Source of the DNA: UBA7446 sp038143535
Lineage (GTDB): Bacteria; Bacteroidota; Bacteroidia; Flavobacteriales; Flavobacteriaceae
Direction of reading: 5' to 3'
DNA length: 64,000 bases
Assembly (NCBI GenBank): GCA_038143535.1
Contig: JAYQMD010000001.1
Span: 558,001-622,000, forward strand
The translations under genes and the position numbers were made by a program. Below, in pieces: positions 44,748 through 53,284 of the stretch (position 1 is the first letter of the stretch; each line of letters begins with the position of its first letter). The notes beneath the pieces were generated by a model that saw only the letters and a list, made by a program, of their open reading frames with translations, ran no database searches and was not told the origin of the DNA.

Positions 44748-45804
44748 ATGCAATATTGTTGGCGATAAAATCGCCTACGTCTGAAGCGACATAGTTGTTT
44801 TCAGGGAATAACTCAGGAGTACACACCCCTTTGGCAAGCGCCAACTCCACAGCAGCACGAACGGCCGTAGCCTCTTTGTACATATCAAAATGGGTTAGCA
44901 TCATGGCAGCGGATAAAATCATGGCAATTGGATTGGCAATGCCTTTTCCTGCGCCTTGTGGGAAAGAGCCGTGAATAGGTTCAAATAAGGCATGCGTTTC
45001 GCCAACAGAGGCGGAAGGCAACAATCCAATAGAACCACCAATAACGCTACCTTCATCAGAAATAATATCACCAAACAAGTTGCTCGTTAGCATCACGTCA
45101 AATTGGTTTGGCGCTAAAATCATTTGCATGGCAGCGTTGTCTACAAACAAATAGCGAAGTTCTACATCGATGTAGGTTTCTTGATGCATGGCAGTTACCA
45201 CACGTCGCCACAGGCGTGAACTCTCCAATACGTTTGCTTTGTCCACGAGTGTTAGCACATTGCGTCTTTTGCGCGCCGCAGCAAATGCTTTGTGTGCTAT
45301 GCGTTCAATTTCAGCTTTGGTGTACTGACACAGGTCAGAAGCGGTATTCTTGTCAACTGATAATTTCTTTTCTCCAAAATAGATACCACCTGTTAATTCG
45401 CGGTATATTTCGAAGTCGGTGCCTTTAACTCGCTCTTCTTTTAGCGGGGACTGATGTAACAAGGCATCAAAGGTTTTTACCGGTCTGATGTTGCAGAACA
45501 ACCCTAGTGCCTTTCTAATGGCAAGCAAACCTTGCTCTGGACGCACTTTGGCATTTGGGTCGTTGTCGTATTTGGGATCGCCAATAGCACCGAACAATAC
45601 CGCATCGCTTTCTAAACTTGCTTTTACTGTGGCTTCAGGAAGGGGACTTCCCGTTTTATCAATGGCAATGGCGCCCACGTCTGCATAGGTGTAGTCAAAT
45701 TTGTGGTCGTAGGCTTTGGCTACGGCATCCAATACTTTGACAGCCTCTTGAATAATTTCAGGTCCAATACCGTCACCTGGAAGTACTGCTATATTTTTTT
45801 TCAT
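44746..45804 (-). CDS. leuB: 3-isopropylmalate dehydrogenase
   Basis: Oxidative decarboxylation step of leucine synthesis, 352 residues. IAVLPGDGIGPEI opens the fold; RPEQGLLAIRKALGLFCNIRP, ELTGGIYFG, the metal-binding Asp in NLFGDIISDEGSVIGGSIGLLPSAS and the NAD site EPIHGSFPQGAGKG are all present. It is last in leuA-leuC-leuD-leuB, 19 bases after leuD. Confidence 0.96.
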   Translation of the reverse strand: MKKNIAVLPGDGIGPEIIQEAVKVLDAVAKAYDHKFDYTYADVGAIAIDKTGSPLPEATVKASLESDAVLFGAIGDPKYDNDPNAKVRPEQGLLAIRKALGLFCNIRPVKTFDALLHQSPLKEERVKGTDFEIYRELTGGIYFGEKKLSVDKNTASDLCQYTKAEIERIAHKAFAAARKRRNVLTLVDKANVLESSRLWRRVVTAMHQETYIDVELRYLFVDNAAMQMILAPNQFDVMLTSNLFGDIISDEGSVIGGSIGLLPSASVGETHALFEPIHGSFPQGAGKGIANPIAMILSAAMMLTHFDMYKEATAVRAAVELALAKGVCTPELFPENNYVASDVGDFIANNIA

Positions 45805-45823
45805 GCTGCTTTGTTATACGTGA

Positions 45824-46411
45824 TCACGCACGCTTTTGTTCATATGCCTGAATAGCTTCTTTTTGACTGATCAAATAATCGATATCGTCATAACCGTTTA
45901 TCAAACACATTTTCTTGTAGTCATTAATTTCAAAAGTTACCGCAATGCCTGCCGCATCAATCAGCAATTTTTGATTTTGAATATCAACTATGGTATCAAT
46001 GGATGGTTCATGGTCAATAGCCGCAAATATAAGTTGTAAATTTTCGGGGGAAACTTGAATGGGAAGTATGCCGTTGTTGAGTGCATTTTCCTTAAAGATA
46101 TCAGCAAAAAAACTCGAAATAACTACCCTAAAACCATAATCGGCAAGGGCCCAAGCAGCGTGCTCTCGACTTGATCCACAGCCGAAGTTGTTTCCAGCCA
46201 CCAGAATAGCACCTTTGTACAGACGTTGGTTTAGGGAAAAGTCTTCTTTGGTTTGTCCGTCGCTGGTAAAGCGCCAATCGCGAAACAGGTTTTCACCAAA
46301 TCCCTTTCTGTCTGTCGCTTTTAAGAAGCGTGCTGGAATGATTTGATCGGTATCCACATTTTCCACCGCTAGGGGAACCATGCTGCTTTTTAGAAGTGTA
46401 AATTTTTCCAT
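45824..46411 (-). CDS. leuD: 3-isopropylmalate dehydratase small subunit
   Basis: Swivelling-domain partner of LeuC in isomerising 2- to 3-isopropylmalate. It has 195 residues, with ENVDTDQIIPARFLK and the substrate-binding GNNFGCGSSREHAAWAL loop. The ATG shares one base with the leuC stop, which implies translational coupling and a 1:1 subunit ratio. Confidence 0.96.
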   Translation of the reverse strand: MEKFTLLKSSMVPLAVENVDTDQIIPARFLKATDRKGFGENLFRDWRFTSDGQTKEDFSLNQRLYKGAILVAGNNFGCGSSREHAAWALADYGFRVVISSFFADIFKENALNNGILPIQVSPENLQLIFAAIDHEPSIDTIVDIQNQKLLIDAAGIAVTFEINDYKKMCLINGYDDIDYLISQKEAIQAYEQKRA

Positions 46412-47787
46412 TATACTTGACTTACATCTACAATTTTTCCAGCCACTGCTGCCGCTGCTGCGGTAACAGGACTTGCCAATAGGGTTCGTGCCCCCTGTCC
46501 TTGCCGGCCTTCAAAGTTTCGGTTTGACGTAGAAACGCAATAGGCACCGGAAGGAATTTTGTCGTTATTCATGGCTAAACAAGCCGAACAACCCGGCTGA
46601 CGTAGCTTAAATCCAGCCGATTCAAATATTTGGTCAAGTCCTTCTGCGACTATTTGTTTAGCTACTTGCTGTGAACCCGGTACTATCAGTGCAGTAACAT
46701 TGGATGATTTTTGTTTTCCCTTGATGTGTGAAGCTGCAGCCCTGAAGTCTTCAATTCTAGAATTGGTACAACTGCCAATAAAGACATGACTGATGGGCAT
46801 ATCGAGCAAATAGGTATCTGCTTCAAGTCCCATATATTCCAATGATTTTACAAAACTGGCATCGTTAGAAGACGGAATTTTATCCGCAATTTTGATGCCC
46901 ATGCCCGGATTTGTGCCATAGGTAATCATAGGGCGTATGTCTGCTGCATCAAAGTGGTGTTCTGCATCAAAGGCTGCACCATGGTCTGTTGGTAAGCTTT
47001 TCCAATGCGCTATTTTAGCTTTAAGTTCTTCGCCTTTAGGGGCAAATTCACGTCCACTTACATAGTCAAATGTAGTTTGGTCGGGTGCAATCATGCCGCC
47101 ACGTGAGCCCATTTCAATACTCATGTTGCAAACCGTCATGCGGCCTTCCATGCTCATTTCCTCAAAAACATTACCTGCAAACTCTACAAAGTAGCCCGTG
47201 CCTGCGTCGGTTCCCAATTTAGCAATGACATAGAGCACCACGTCTTTGGGTTCAACAGCTGGATGCAGTTTGCCCGATACAACAACACGCATGCTTTTGG
47301 GTTTGTTAACCAATACGCATTGACTGGCAAATACTTGCGCGACCTGACTGGTTCCTATGCCAAAAGAAATGGTGCCAAATGCGCCATGAGTAGACGTGTG
47401 ACTGTCGCCACAAACAATAGTCATGCCGGGTTGGGTAACCCCAAGTTCTGGGCCAATAACGTGCACAATTCCTTGATAGGGATGCCCCAATCCAAAGAGG
47501 TTAACGCCATGCGCTTCGCAGTTTTTGGTAAGCTGGCTTACTTGCTTGCGCGACAGGACATCTTGGATTGGTAAATGTTGGTTTTCTGTGGGAACATTGT
47601 GATCGGCCGTGGCAACTACTTGGTTGGGTCTAAAGAGTGGAATCCCTTTTTCTTCCAACACATTAAAAGCTTGCGGGCTGGTTACCTCGTGTATGAGGTG
47701 TTTGTCAATGTAGAGTATGTCGGGTCCATTCTTTACTGATGATACCACGTGACTGTCCCAAACTTTGTCAAAAAGTGTTTTTTTCAT
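46411..47787 (-). CDS. leuC: 3-isopropylmalate dehydratase large subunit
   Basis: Aconitase-family [4Fe-4S] enzyme of leucine synthesis, 458 residues. Cluster cysteines are in GSCTNSRIEDF and the CSACLAMN pair; CGDSHTSTHGAFGTISFGIGTSQVAQVFA and SNRNFEGRQGQGARTLLASP line the active site. It starts 4 bases after leuA. Intact. Confidence 0.96.
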   Translation of the reverse strand: MKKTLFDKVWDSHVVSSVKNGPDILYIDKHLIHEVTSPQAFNVLEEKGIPLFRPNQVVATADHNVPTENQHLPIQDVLSRKQVSQLTKNCEAHGVNLFGLGHPYQGIVHVIGPELGVTQPGMTIVCGDSHTSTHGAFGTISFGIGTSQVAQVFASQCVLVNKPKSMRVVVSGKLHPAVEPKDVVLYVIAKLGTDAGTGYFVEFAGNVFEEMSMEGRMTVCNMSIEMGSRGGMIAPDQTTFDYVSGREFAPKGEELKAKIAHWKSLPTDHGAAFDAEHHFDAADIRPMITYGTNPGMGIKIADKIPSSNDASFVKSLEYMGLEADTYLLDMPISHVFIGSCTNSRIEDFRAAASHIKGKQKSSNVTALIVPGSQQVAKQIVAEGLDQIFESAGFKLRQPGCSACLAMNNDKIPSGAYCVSTSNRNFEGRQGQGARTLLASPVTAAAAAVAGKIVDVSQV

Positions 47788-47791
47788 GTAG

Positions 47792-48952
47792 TTATAAACT
47801 TATTCCTGCAGATTTTACAATATCAGGAATGTCGTTGTCGTTTATTTCTTTTTTTTGATCTGCAAAGGTCAAGAATTTTGCGTATACCAAGTCCAACTCA
47901 TCTTTGGTGAGTTCGATGCCAATATTTTTGGCACGGTAGGCAAGGGCAGCACGACCGCTTCTGGCGGTCAGTACAATAGAAGAAGTATCAACACCCACAT
48001 CGTTAGGGTTGATGATTTCATATGTTTCTCTGTTTTTGATGACCCCGTCTTGGTGGATACCAGAACTGTGTGCAAATGCATTGGCGCCTACAATAGCTTT
48101 GTTGGGCTGTACAATCATGCCCATTGCATCGGATACCATTTGACTGGTTTCAGAAAGCATTTGGGTGTTAATCTTGGTGTCTAGCCCTAAATTGGGGTGT
48201 TGACGCATGATCATTACCACTTCTTCCAAAGAGGTGTTACCTGCGCGTTCACCTATGCCGTTGATGGTACATTCAATTTGGCGTGCACCGTTGATTACCC
48301 CAGAGATGGAGTTAGCGGTAGCAAGCCCAAGGTCGTTGTGGCAGTGACACGAAAGCGTTGCTTTGTGTATGGAAGGCACGTGCTCCATCAGATAGTTTAT
48401 TTTGGCACCGTATTCTTCGGGCAAGCAATAGCCTGTTGTATCGGGAATATTTAGTACAGTAGCACCGGCCTTAATCATGGCCTCACAAACTTGAGCTAAG
48501 TATGCATTGTCTGTTCTGCCAGCATCTTCTGCATAGAATTCAATGTCTTCTACGTTTTTTTTAGCGTACTTGACGGCTGCCACACCACGATCCATAATCT
48601 TTTCACGTGTGGAGCGAAATTTGTATTGGATGTGGGAGTCGGAAGTACCAATACCTGTGTGAATACGTGCGCGATTGGCAGATTTTAGGGCTTCTGCTGC
48701 CACGTCAATATCTTTTTGAACCGCTCTGGTGAGTCCGCAAACAATGGCGTTGCGCACTGTTTTGGCGACGTCGCTAACGGCCTCGAAATCTCCGGGTGAG
48801 GAAATGGGAAAGCCCGCCTCTATGATGTCAACACCAAGTTCATCAAGGCGTTTGGCCAGGATGAGCTTCTCAGCTTTGTTAAGTTTACAGCCCGGAACCT
48901 GCTCTCCGTCCCGTAAGGTAGTGTCAAAAATTTGAACGTACTCTTTTTTCAT
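47792..48952 (-). CDS. leuA: 2-isopropylmalate synthase, short form
   Basis: First committed step of leucine synthesis. The catalytic TIM barrel has FDTTLRDGEQVPGCKL and the metal ligands of SCHCHNDLGLA, followed by the helical subdomain (ANAFAHSSGIHQDG). At 386 residues it lacks the ~120-residue C-terminal regulatory domain where leucine binds in classical LeuA. This short form is common in Bacteroidota and implies no classical feedback site. An upstream in-frame ATG at 48973 lies inside the promoter, so the ATG at 48952 is chosen. Confidence 0.94.
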   Translation of the reverse strand: MKKEYVQIFDTTLRDGEQVPGCKLNKAEKLILAKRLDELGVDIIEAGFPISSPGDFEAVSDVAKTVRNAIVCGLTRAVQKDIDVAAEALKSANRARIHTGIGTSDSHIQYKFRSTREKIMDRGVAAVKYAKKNVEDIEFYAEDAGRTDNAYLAQVCEAMIKAGATVLNIPDTTGYCLPEEYGAKINYLMEHVPSIHKATLSCHCHNDLGLATANSISGVINGARQIECTINGIGERAGNTSLEEVVMIMRQHPNLGLDTKINTQMLSETSQMVSDAMGMIVQPNKAIVGANAFAHSSGIHQDGVIKNRETYEIINPNDVGVDTSSIVLTARSGRAALAYRAKNIGIELTKDELDLVYAKFLTFADQKKEINDNDIPDIVKSAGISL

Positions 48953-48970
48953 ACAAAAAGGCGTTAAAGA

Positions 48971-48978
48971 CAAATGTA
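48971..48978 (-). promoter_or_regulatory. -7 element of the leu operon
   Basis: TACATTTG on the minus strand, 18 bases before the leuA ATG. Transcription from here would leave a leader of only about a dozen bases, with no room for a leucine attenuator peptide or T-box. Confidence 0.5.
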
Positions 48979-49279
48979 ACCAATTTTATATTTTAACACA
49001 GCAAAAATGAGCTTTAATGTTTAGGGCTGATTTTGTGGTGTCAATTCCTGATTTGGTTTTTGTTTTTGTTCTGGAAAGCGGACTTGGATATAATAACTTG
49101 CTTTGTTAAATCTTGAATGTAACGGTCTCGGCTGTTTGTAGTCTCCCGAAGGGCAATGCCTTTAAGCTTTTGGCATTGCGTATGGTTGAAAAAAATAAGT
49201 TGTGAGCTGTAGGTTTTTCCTGTTGTAGGTGCGATTTGGGATCGTTTTTACCCACATTATCACAAAAATTCAGTAGCTG
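48979..49279. other. 301-base intergenic stretch with nested inverted repeats
   Basis: No reading frame of note. The clearest structure is GCAATGCC (49153-49160) with GGCATTGC (49172-49179), an 8-base perfect stem with an 11-base loop, preceded directly by a tight CCC-GAA-GGG palindrome (49145-49153). No T run follows on either strand, so it is not a standard terminator. It could be a remnant of a mobile or repeat element. Confidence 0.35.
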
Positions 49280-49960
49280 CTATGCGAGTTTTAGTGCAGC
49301 ATCCCAAACAGGATCTTTTGGGGGTGGCGCTGTAAAGCCTATGGATTCTTTTAGGGTAGGGTGAGTAAGCCAAAATTCACGAGCGTGCAAATGTATGCTG
49401 CCGTCTTTGTTGGGGCGCTTGGCGCCGTATTTTAAATCTCCCTTTATGCAAAGTCCTTCCGCGCTTAGTTGCGCCCTTATCTGGTGGTGCCTGCCCGTTA
49501 GCAGCTTAATTTCCAACAGCGTATACCGGTCTAAAGCCAATTTCTTTGTATAAATCAATTCGCTAAACTTGCTGTAGGGTACTTCTTTTTTGTGCGCGTA
49601 GGACTTGTTTTGCGCTTGCTTTCTCAGAAGGTAGTGCGACAGGCGTGTTGGACCATCAGCAGCTTCTCCGCTTACGACTGCCCAATATGTTTTGGAAGTG
49701 GTCTTGTCGACAAACTGCTTGTTCAGTCTCCTCAGTGCTTTGGAGGTTTTGGCCAAAACCATAACCCCACTGGTAGGTCGGTCTAGTCTGTGTATCAATC
49801 CTAAATACACATTCCCCGTTTTTTTATCCCTTAGCTTAATGTTGTTTTTCATCACATCCAGTACCGAAAGGTCTTTAGTGTTGTCGCCTTGTGACAACAT
49901 GCCCGCCGGTTTGTTTATGACCAGTAGGTGATTGTCTTCAAAAAGAATTTGCGGTTGCAA
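49280..49960 (-). CDS. RluA-family pseudouridine synthase
   Basis: Isomerises uridines in rRNA or tRNA. It is a 226-residue catalytic domain without an S4 domain: ILFEDNHLLVINKPAGMLSQ, the catalytic Asp in GLIHRLDRPTSGVMVLAKT and LLTGRHHQIRAQL. The start is TTG, directly after the panB stop with no gap. The target base is unknown; short S4-less forms of this kind include RluA and TruC. Confidence 0.9.
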   Translation of the reverse strand: MQPQILFEDNHLLVINKPAGMLSQGDNTKDLSVLDVMKNNIKLRDKKTGNVYLGLIHRLDRPTSGVMVLAKTSKALRRLNKQFVDKTTSKTYWAVVSGEAADGPTRLSHYLLRKQAQNKSYAHKKEVPYSKFSELIYTKKLALDRYTLLEIKLLTGRHHQIRAQLSAEGLCIKGDLKYGAKRPNKDGSIHLHAREFWLTHPTLKESIGFTAPPPKDPVWDAALKLA

Positions 49961-50779
49961 TTAGTATTGTTCGTCTTTGTTTGGGAAATCATTCGATTTG
50001 ACGTCTTTGACATATTGCTTTATGGCTGTTGTCATTTGGTCGTACAAATGCATGTAGCGGCGTAGAAAACGCGGGCTGAATTCGGTAGTTAGCCCCAACA
50101 TATCATGCAAGACCAATACCTGGCCGTCGACATCCCTACCTGCGCCAATACCAATTACCGGTATCTGTACCGCTTTGGCTACTTTTTTGGCAAGAGCAGC
50201 AGGAATTTTTTCAAGTACTAGGGCAAAACAACCCAGTTGCTCCAAGAGCTTGGCGTCTTCCAATAGCTTTTCAGCCTCTGCCTCTTCTCGGGCTCTAACG
50301 GTATATGTGCCAAATTTATATATGGATTGCGGCGTAAGCCCCAAATGCCCCATTACAGGAATTCCTGCTTTAAGGATGCGCACCATTGAATCTTTGATTT
50401 CGGCACCGCCTTCAATTTTGACGGCGTGTGCACCAGCTTCTTTCATAATGCGTATGGAAGAACGTAAGGCCTCCTTTGGGTCTGACTGATAGCTGCCAAA
50501 GGGCAAATCAACCACAACCAAGGCACGCTTCACGGCATTGACAACCGCACTTGCGTGATAAATCATTTGATCTACGGTAATTGGCAGTGTTGTTTCGTGC
50601 CCTGACATGACGTTAGAAGCAGAGTCTCCTACCAAGATCACATCTATGTTTGCCGCATCAACAGCCTTGGCCATTGAGTAGTCGTATGCGGTGAGCATGG
50701 ATATCTTGGTTTCCGACGCTTTCATCTCAATCAATGCGTTAGTCGTAACGCGCTTGTACACTTTTGCAGCTGCAGACAT
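49961..50779 (-). CDS. panB: 3-methyl-2-oxobutanoate hydroxymethyltransferase
   Basis: First step of pantothenate synthesis: transfers a hydroxymethyl group to 2-oxoisovalerate. It is a 272-residue TIM barrel with ISMLTAYDYSMAKAVDAANIDVILVGDSASNVMSGHETTLPI (metal-binding Asp), VKIEGG and IGIGAGRDVDGQVLVLHD. Intact. It is adjacent to the pseudouridine synthase gene in one transcript and divergent from dnaK. Confidence 0.96.
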   Translation of the reverse strand: MSAAAKVYKRVTTNALIEMKASETKISMLTAYDYSMAKAVDAANIDVILVGDSASNVMSGHETTLPITVDQMIYHASAVVNAVKRALVVVDLPFGSYQSDPKEALRSSIRIMKEAGAHAVKIEGGAEIKDSMVRILKAGIPVMGHLGLTPQSIYKFGTYTVRAREEAEAEKLLEDAKLLEQLGCFALVLEKIPAALAKKVAKAVQIPVIGIGAGRDVDGQVLVLHDMLGLTTEFSPRFLRRYMHLYDQMTTAIKQYVKDVKSNDFPNKDEQY

Positions 50780-50792
50780 ATAATTTTTTTTT

Positions 50793-50800
50793 CAAAAATA
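50793..50800 (-). promoter_or_regulatory. -7 element of panB
   Basis: TATTTTTG on the minus strand, 13 bases before the panB ATG. There is no exact -33 TTG. It shares the 112-base divergent gap with the dnaK control elements. Confidence 0.45.
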
Positions 50801-50826
50801 CATTATTGAACTCATATAACCCCAGA

Positions 50827-50843
50827 CATGACACCCTGTCATG
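50827..50843. promoter_or_regulatory. Perfect palindrome upstream of dnaK
   Basis: CATGACA-CCC-TGTCATG: seven-base arms with a three-base centre, 9 bases upstream of the sigma-54-like site of dnaK and 26 bases from the panB -7 element. It looks like a dimeric regulator operator; no candidate regulator gene is in the window. Confidence 0.5.
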
Positions 50844-50852
50844 AATTTGTTG

Positions 50853-50867
50853 TGGCACAAAGATTGA
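50853..50867 (+). promoter_or_regulatory. Sigma-54-like -24/-12 site of dnaK
   Basis: TGGCACAAAGATTGA: TGGCAC then TTG at the canonical RpoN offset of 11 bases, with TTGA in place of TTGC. It predicts a start near 50879 and a leader of about 13 bases. No TAnnTTTG element is seen on the plus strand of this gap. Confidence 0.5.
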
Positions 50868-50891
50868 AATGTTACTCTAAAACACAATTAA

Positions 50892-52793
50892 ATGAGTAAA
50901 ATTATAGGTATTGATTTGGGAACAACTAACTCTTGTGTTTCCGTAATGGAAGGTAACGAGCCTGTCGTTATTCCTAATGCTGAAGGAAAGCGTACAACCC
51001 CCTCGGTTATTGCTTTTGTTGATGGTGGTGAGATTAAAGTAGGTGACCCTGCAAAAAGACAGGCGGTTACCAACCCCACTAAAACCATCTCGTCCATAAA
51101 ACGTTTTATGGGGAACAAGTTCTCTGAATCGAAAAATGACGTGGGACGCGTGCCTTATAAATTGGTAAAAGGAGATAACGACACCCCGCGTGTTGATATA
51201 GAGGGACGTTTGTATACGCCTCAAGAATTATCAGCTATGGTGCTTCAAAAAATGAAAAAAACAGCCGAAGACTACCTTGGGCAAAGCGTAACCGAAGCAG
51301 TGATTACCGTTCCTGCCTACTTTAACGACGCACAGCGTCAAGCCACAAAAGAAGCGGGCGAGATTTCAGGCCTTAAAGTACAACGTATCATCAATGAGCC
51401 AACAGCCGCAGCACTTGCATACGGATTGGACAAGGGTGGTGCTGACAGAAAAATTGCAGTATACGACCTTGGAGGAGGAACCTTTGATATCTCCATTCTT
51501 GAATTGGGCGATGGTGTATTTGAAGTATTGTCAACCAACGGAGATACGCACCTTGGCGGCGACGACTTTGATGATGTGATCATTCACTGGTTGGCCTATG
51601 AGTTTGAAGAAAACGAAGACATCAACTTGCGTAAGGACCCGATGGCGTTACAGCGTTTGAAAGAAGCTGCTGAAAAAGCCAAAATCGAATTGTCGTCTTC
51701 GACGCAAACAGAAATCAACTTGCCTTATATCACGGCAACTGCCTCTGGCCCTAAGCACTTGGTAAAAACACTCACCCGTGCTAAGTTTGAACAATTGGCC
51801 GATGATTTGGTGAAGCGTTCCATGAACCCCGTTAAAAGTGCTTTAGAAGATGCTGGCCTGTCTACAGGTGACATTGATGAAGTTATCTTGGTTGGTGGTT
51901 CTACGCGTATTCCTGTAATTCAAGAAGCGGTTGAGAAATTCTTCGGTAAAAAGCCTTCAAAAGGAGTAAATCCCGATGAGGTTGTTGCCGTTGGTGCTGC
52001 GATTCAAGGGGGCGTCTTAACAGGCGACGTTAAAGACGTATTACTATTAGACGTAACACCATTATCGCTTGGTATTGAAACCATGGGCGGTGTGATGACC
52101 AAGCTTATTGAGTCAAACACAACCATACCTTCAAAAAAATCGCAAGTATTTTCGACGGCTGCTGACAACCAGCCCTCTGTTGAAATTCACGTATTGCAAG
52201 GCGAGCGTTCCATGGCAGCTGATAACAAAACCATTGGTCGCTTCCACTTAGATGGGATTCCTCCTGCACAACGAGGTGTCCCACAAATTGAAGTTACTTT
52301 TGATATTGATGCCAATGGTTTGATTCATGTGACAGCTTTAGATAAGGCTACCAACAAATCCCAAGACATCCGTATAGAAGCATCTTCTGGACTTACTGAA
52401 GAAGAAATTGAGCGTATGCGCAAAGAAGCAGAAGCCAATGCCGATGCCGATAAAAAAGCCAAAGAAGAAGTTGACGTACTAAACAATGCCGATCAAATGA
52501 TTTTCCAAACGGAGAAGCAACTGAAAGAATTTGGAGATAAATTATCAGCAGACAAAAAAGCACCTATCGAAACGGGTCTTGAAGCGTTGAAAAAAGCCTA
52601 CGAGTCTAAGGATTTGGAAGCCATCAAAACTGCACTAGACAATGTTAACGAAGCGTGGAAACAGGCTTCTGAAGAAATGTACAAAGCGCAGCAAGAAGCT
52701 GGTGGAGCAGAAGCGCCTCCAACAGATGGCGCCGATGCAACCTCGTCTACTGACGATGATGTTGAAGATGTTGATTTTGAAGAAGTAAAATAA
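50892..52793 (+). CDS. dnaK: Molecular chaperone DnaK (Hsp70)
   Basis: ATP-driven chaperone, 633 residues. The nucleotide-binding domain (1-~380) starts IIGIDLGTTNSCVSVMEG and has VYDLGGGTFDISILE and ILVGGSTRIPVIQ; the substrate-binding domain (~390-500) and helical lid follow, ending in the acidic DDVEDVDFEEVK tail. No dnaJ or grpE is adjacent, so it stands alone here. Control elements upstream (palindrome and sigma-54-like site) differ from the housekeeping promoters elsewhere in the window. A hairpin and T run follow the stop. Confidence 0.98.
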   Translation: MSKIIGIDLGTTNSCVSVMEGNEPVVIPNAEGKRTTPSVIAFVDGGEIKVGDPAKRQAVTNPTKTISSIKRFMGNKFSESKNDVGRVPYKLVKGDNDTPRVDIEGRLYTPQELSAMVLQKMKKTAEDYLGQSVTEAVITVPAYFNDAQRQATKEAGEISGLKVQRIINEPTAAALAYGLDKGGADRKIAVYDLGGGTFDISILELGDGVFEVLSTNGDTHLGGDDFDDVIIHWLAYEFEENEDINLRKDPMALQRLKEAAEKAKIELSSSTQTEINLPYITATASGPKHLVKTLTRAKFEQLADDLVKRSMNPVKSALEDAGLSTGDIDEVILVGGSTRIPVIQEAVEKFFGKKPSKGVNPDEVVAVGAAIQGGVLTGDVKDVLLLDVTPLSLGIETMGGVMTKLIESNTTIPSKKSQVFSTAADNQPSVEIHVLQGERSMAADNKTIGRFHLDGIPPAQRGVPQIEVTFDIDANGLIHVTALDKATNKSQDIRIEASSGLTEEEIERMRKEAEANADADKKAKEEVDVLNNADQMIFQTEKQLKEFGDKLSADKKAPIETGLEALKKAYESKDLEAIKTALDNVNEAWKQASEEMYKAQQEAGGAEAPPTDGADATSSTDDDVEDVDFEEVK

Positions 52794-52794
52794 C

Positions 52795-52802
52795 TATATT
52801 TG
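52795..52802 (+). promoter_or_regulatory. -7 element of the hotdog thioesterase gene
   Basis: TATATTTG begins one base after the dnaK TAA. The GTG start of the next gene is 31 bases downstream, with the dnaK hairpin falling in its leader. Confidence 0.45.
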
Positions 52803-52804
52803 CG

Positions 52805-52833
52805 CCCCGCAACAGCGGGGTGCTCCTTTTTTT
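52805..52833 (+). terminator. dnaK terminator / leader hairpin
   Basis: CCCCGC-AACA-GCGGGG (52805-52820) followed after 6 bases by seven T (52827-52833) that run right into the GTG of the next gene. It would end dnaK transcripts and also sits in the 5' leader of transcripts started at 52795. Confidence 0.65.
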
Positions 52834-53253
52834 GTGGAACAAGAAGCAATCTTAAAGAAAATACAAGAACGCTGTGCCAATACGTTTGTCGATACTCTCG
52901 ATATCAAATTTATTGAAGTTGGCGAAGATTATCTTTTTGCCAAAATGCCTGTTACGCCTGCAGTTTTGCAATTAGACGGCGTATTGCACGGAGGTGCCAC
53001 GGCTGGTTTGGCCGAAACCGTTGGCAGTGCTGCTTGCGCTGTATTTCGCGCTGCCGATGACGTCATGATTCGTGGTATTGAAGTTTCTGCCAATCACGTG
53101 CGAGGCGTTCGCTCAGGTCATGTGTATGCCAAAGCAGTGGCTGCGCACATGGGCAAGACCATGCAACTCTGGCAGATAACCATTACTGACGATGATAATA
53201 AACTGGTCTCATCCTGTAAGTTAACTACCCTTTCTCTCAGCAGAAAAAAATAG
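52834..53253 (+). CDS. Hotdog-fold thioesterase, PaaI family
   Basis: A 139-residue acyl-CoA thioesterase of the PaaI/YdiI type. The motif LDGVLHGGATAGLAETVGSAA at about 49-69 holds the conserved HGG and the catalytic Glu; RGIEVSANHVRGVRSGHVYAKA forms the central strand region. Start GTG (no ATG is available), 41 bases after the dnaK stop. The substrate is unknown: relatives act on aromatic acyl-CoAs or 1,4-dihydroxy-2-naphthoyl-CoA. Confidence 0.88.
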   Translation: MEQEAILKKIQERCANTFVDTLDIKFIEVGEDYLFAKMPVTPAVLQLDGVLHGGATAGLAETVGSAACAVFRAADDVMIRGIEVSANHVRGVRSGHVYAKAVAAHMGKTMQLWQITITDDDNKLVSSCKLTTLSLSRKK

Positions 53254-53284
53254 ATTTTGTACCTTGAAAATTAAATTTAAGGGC

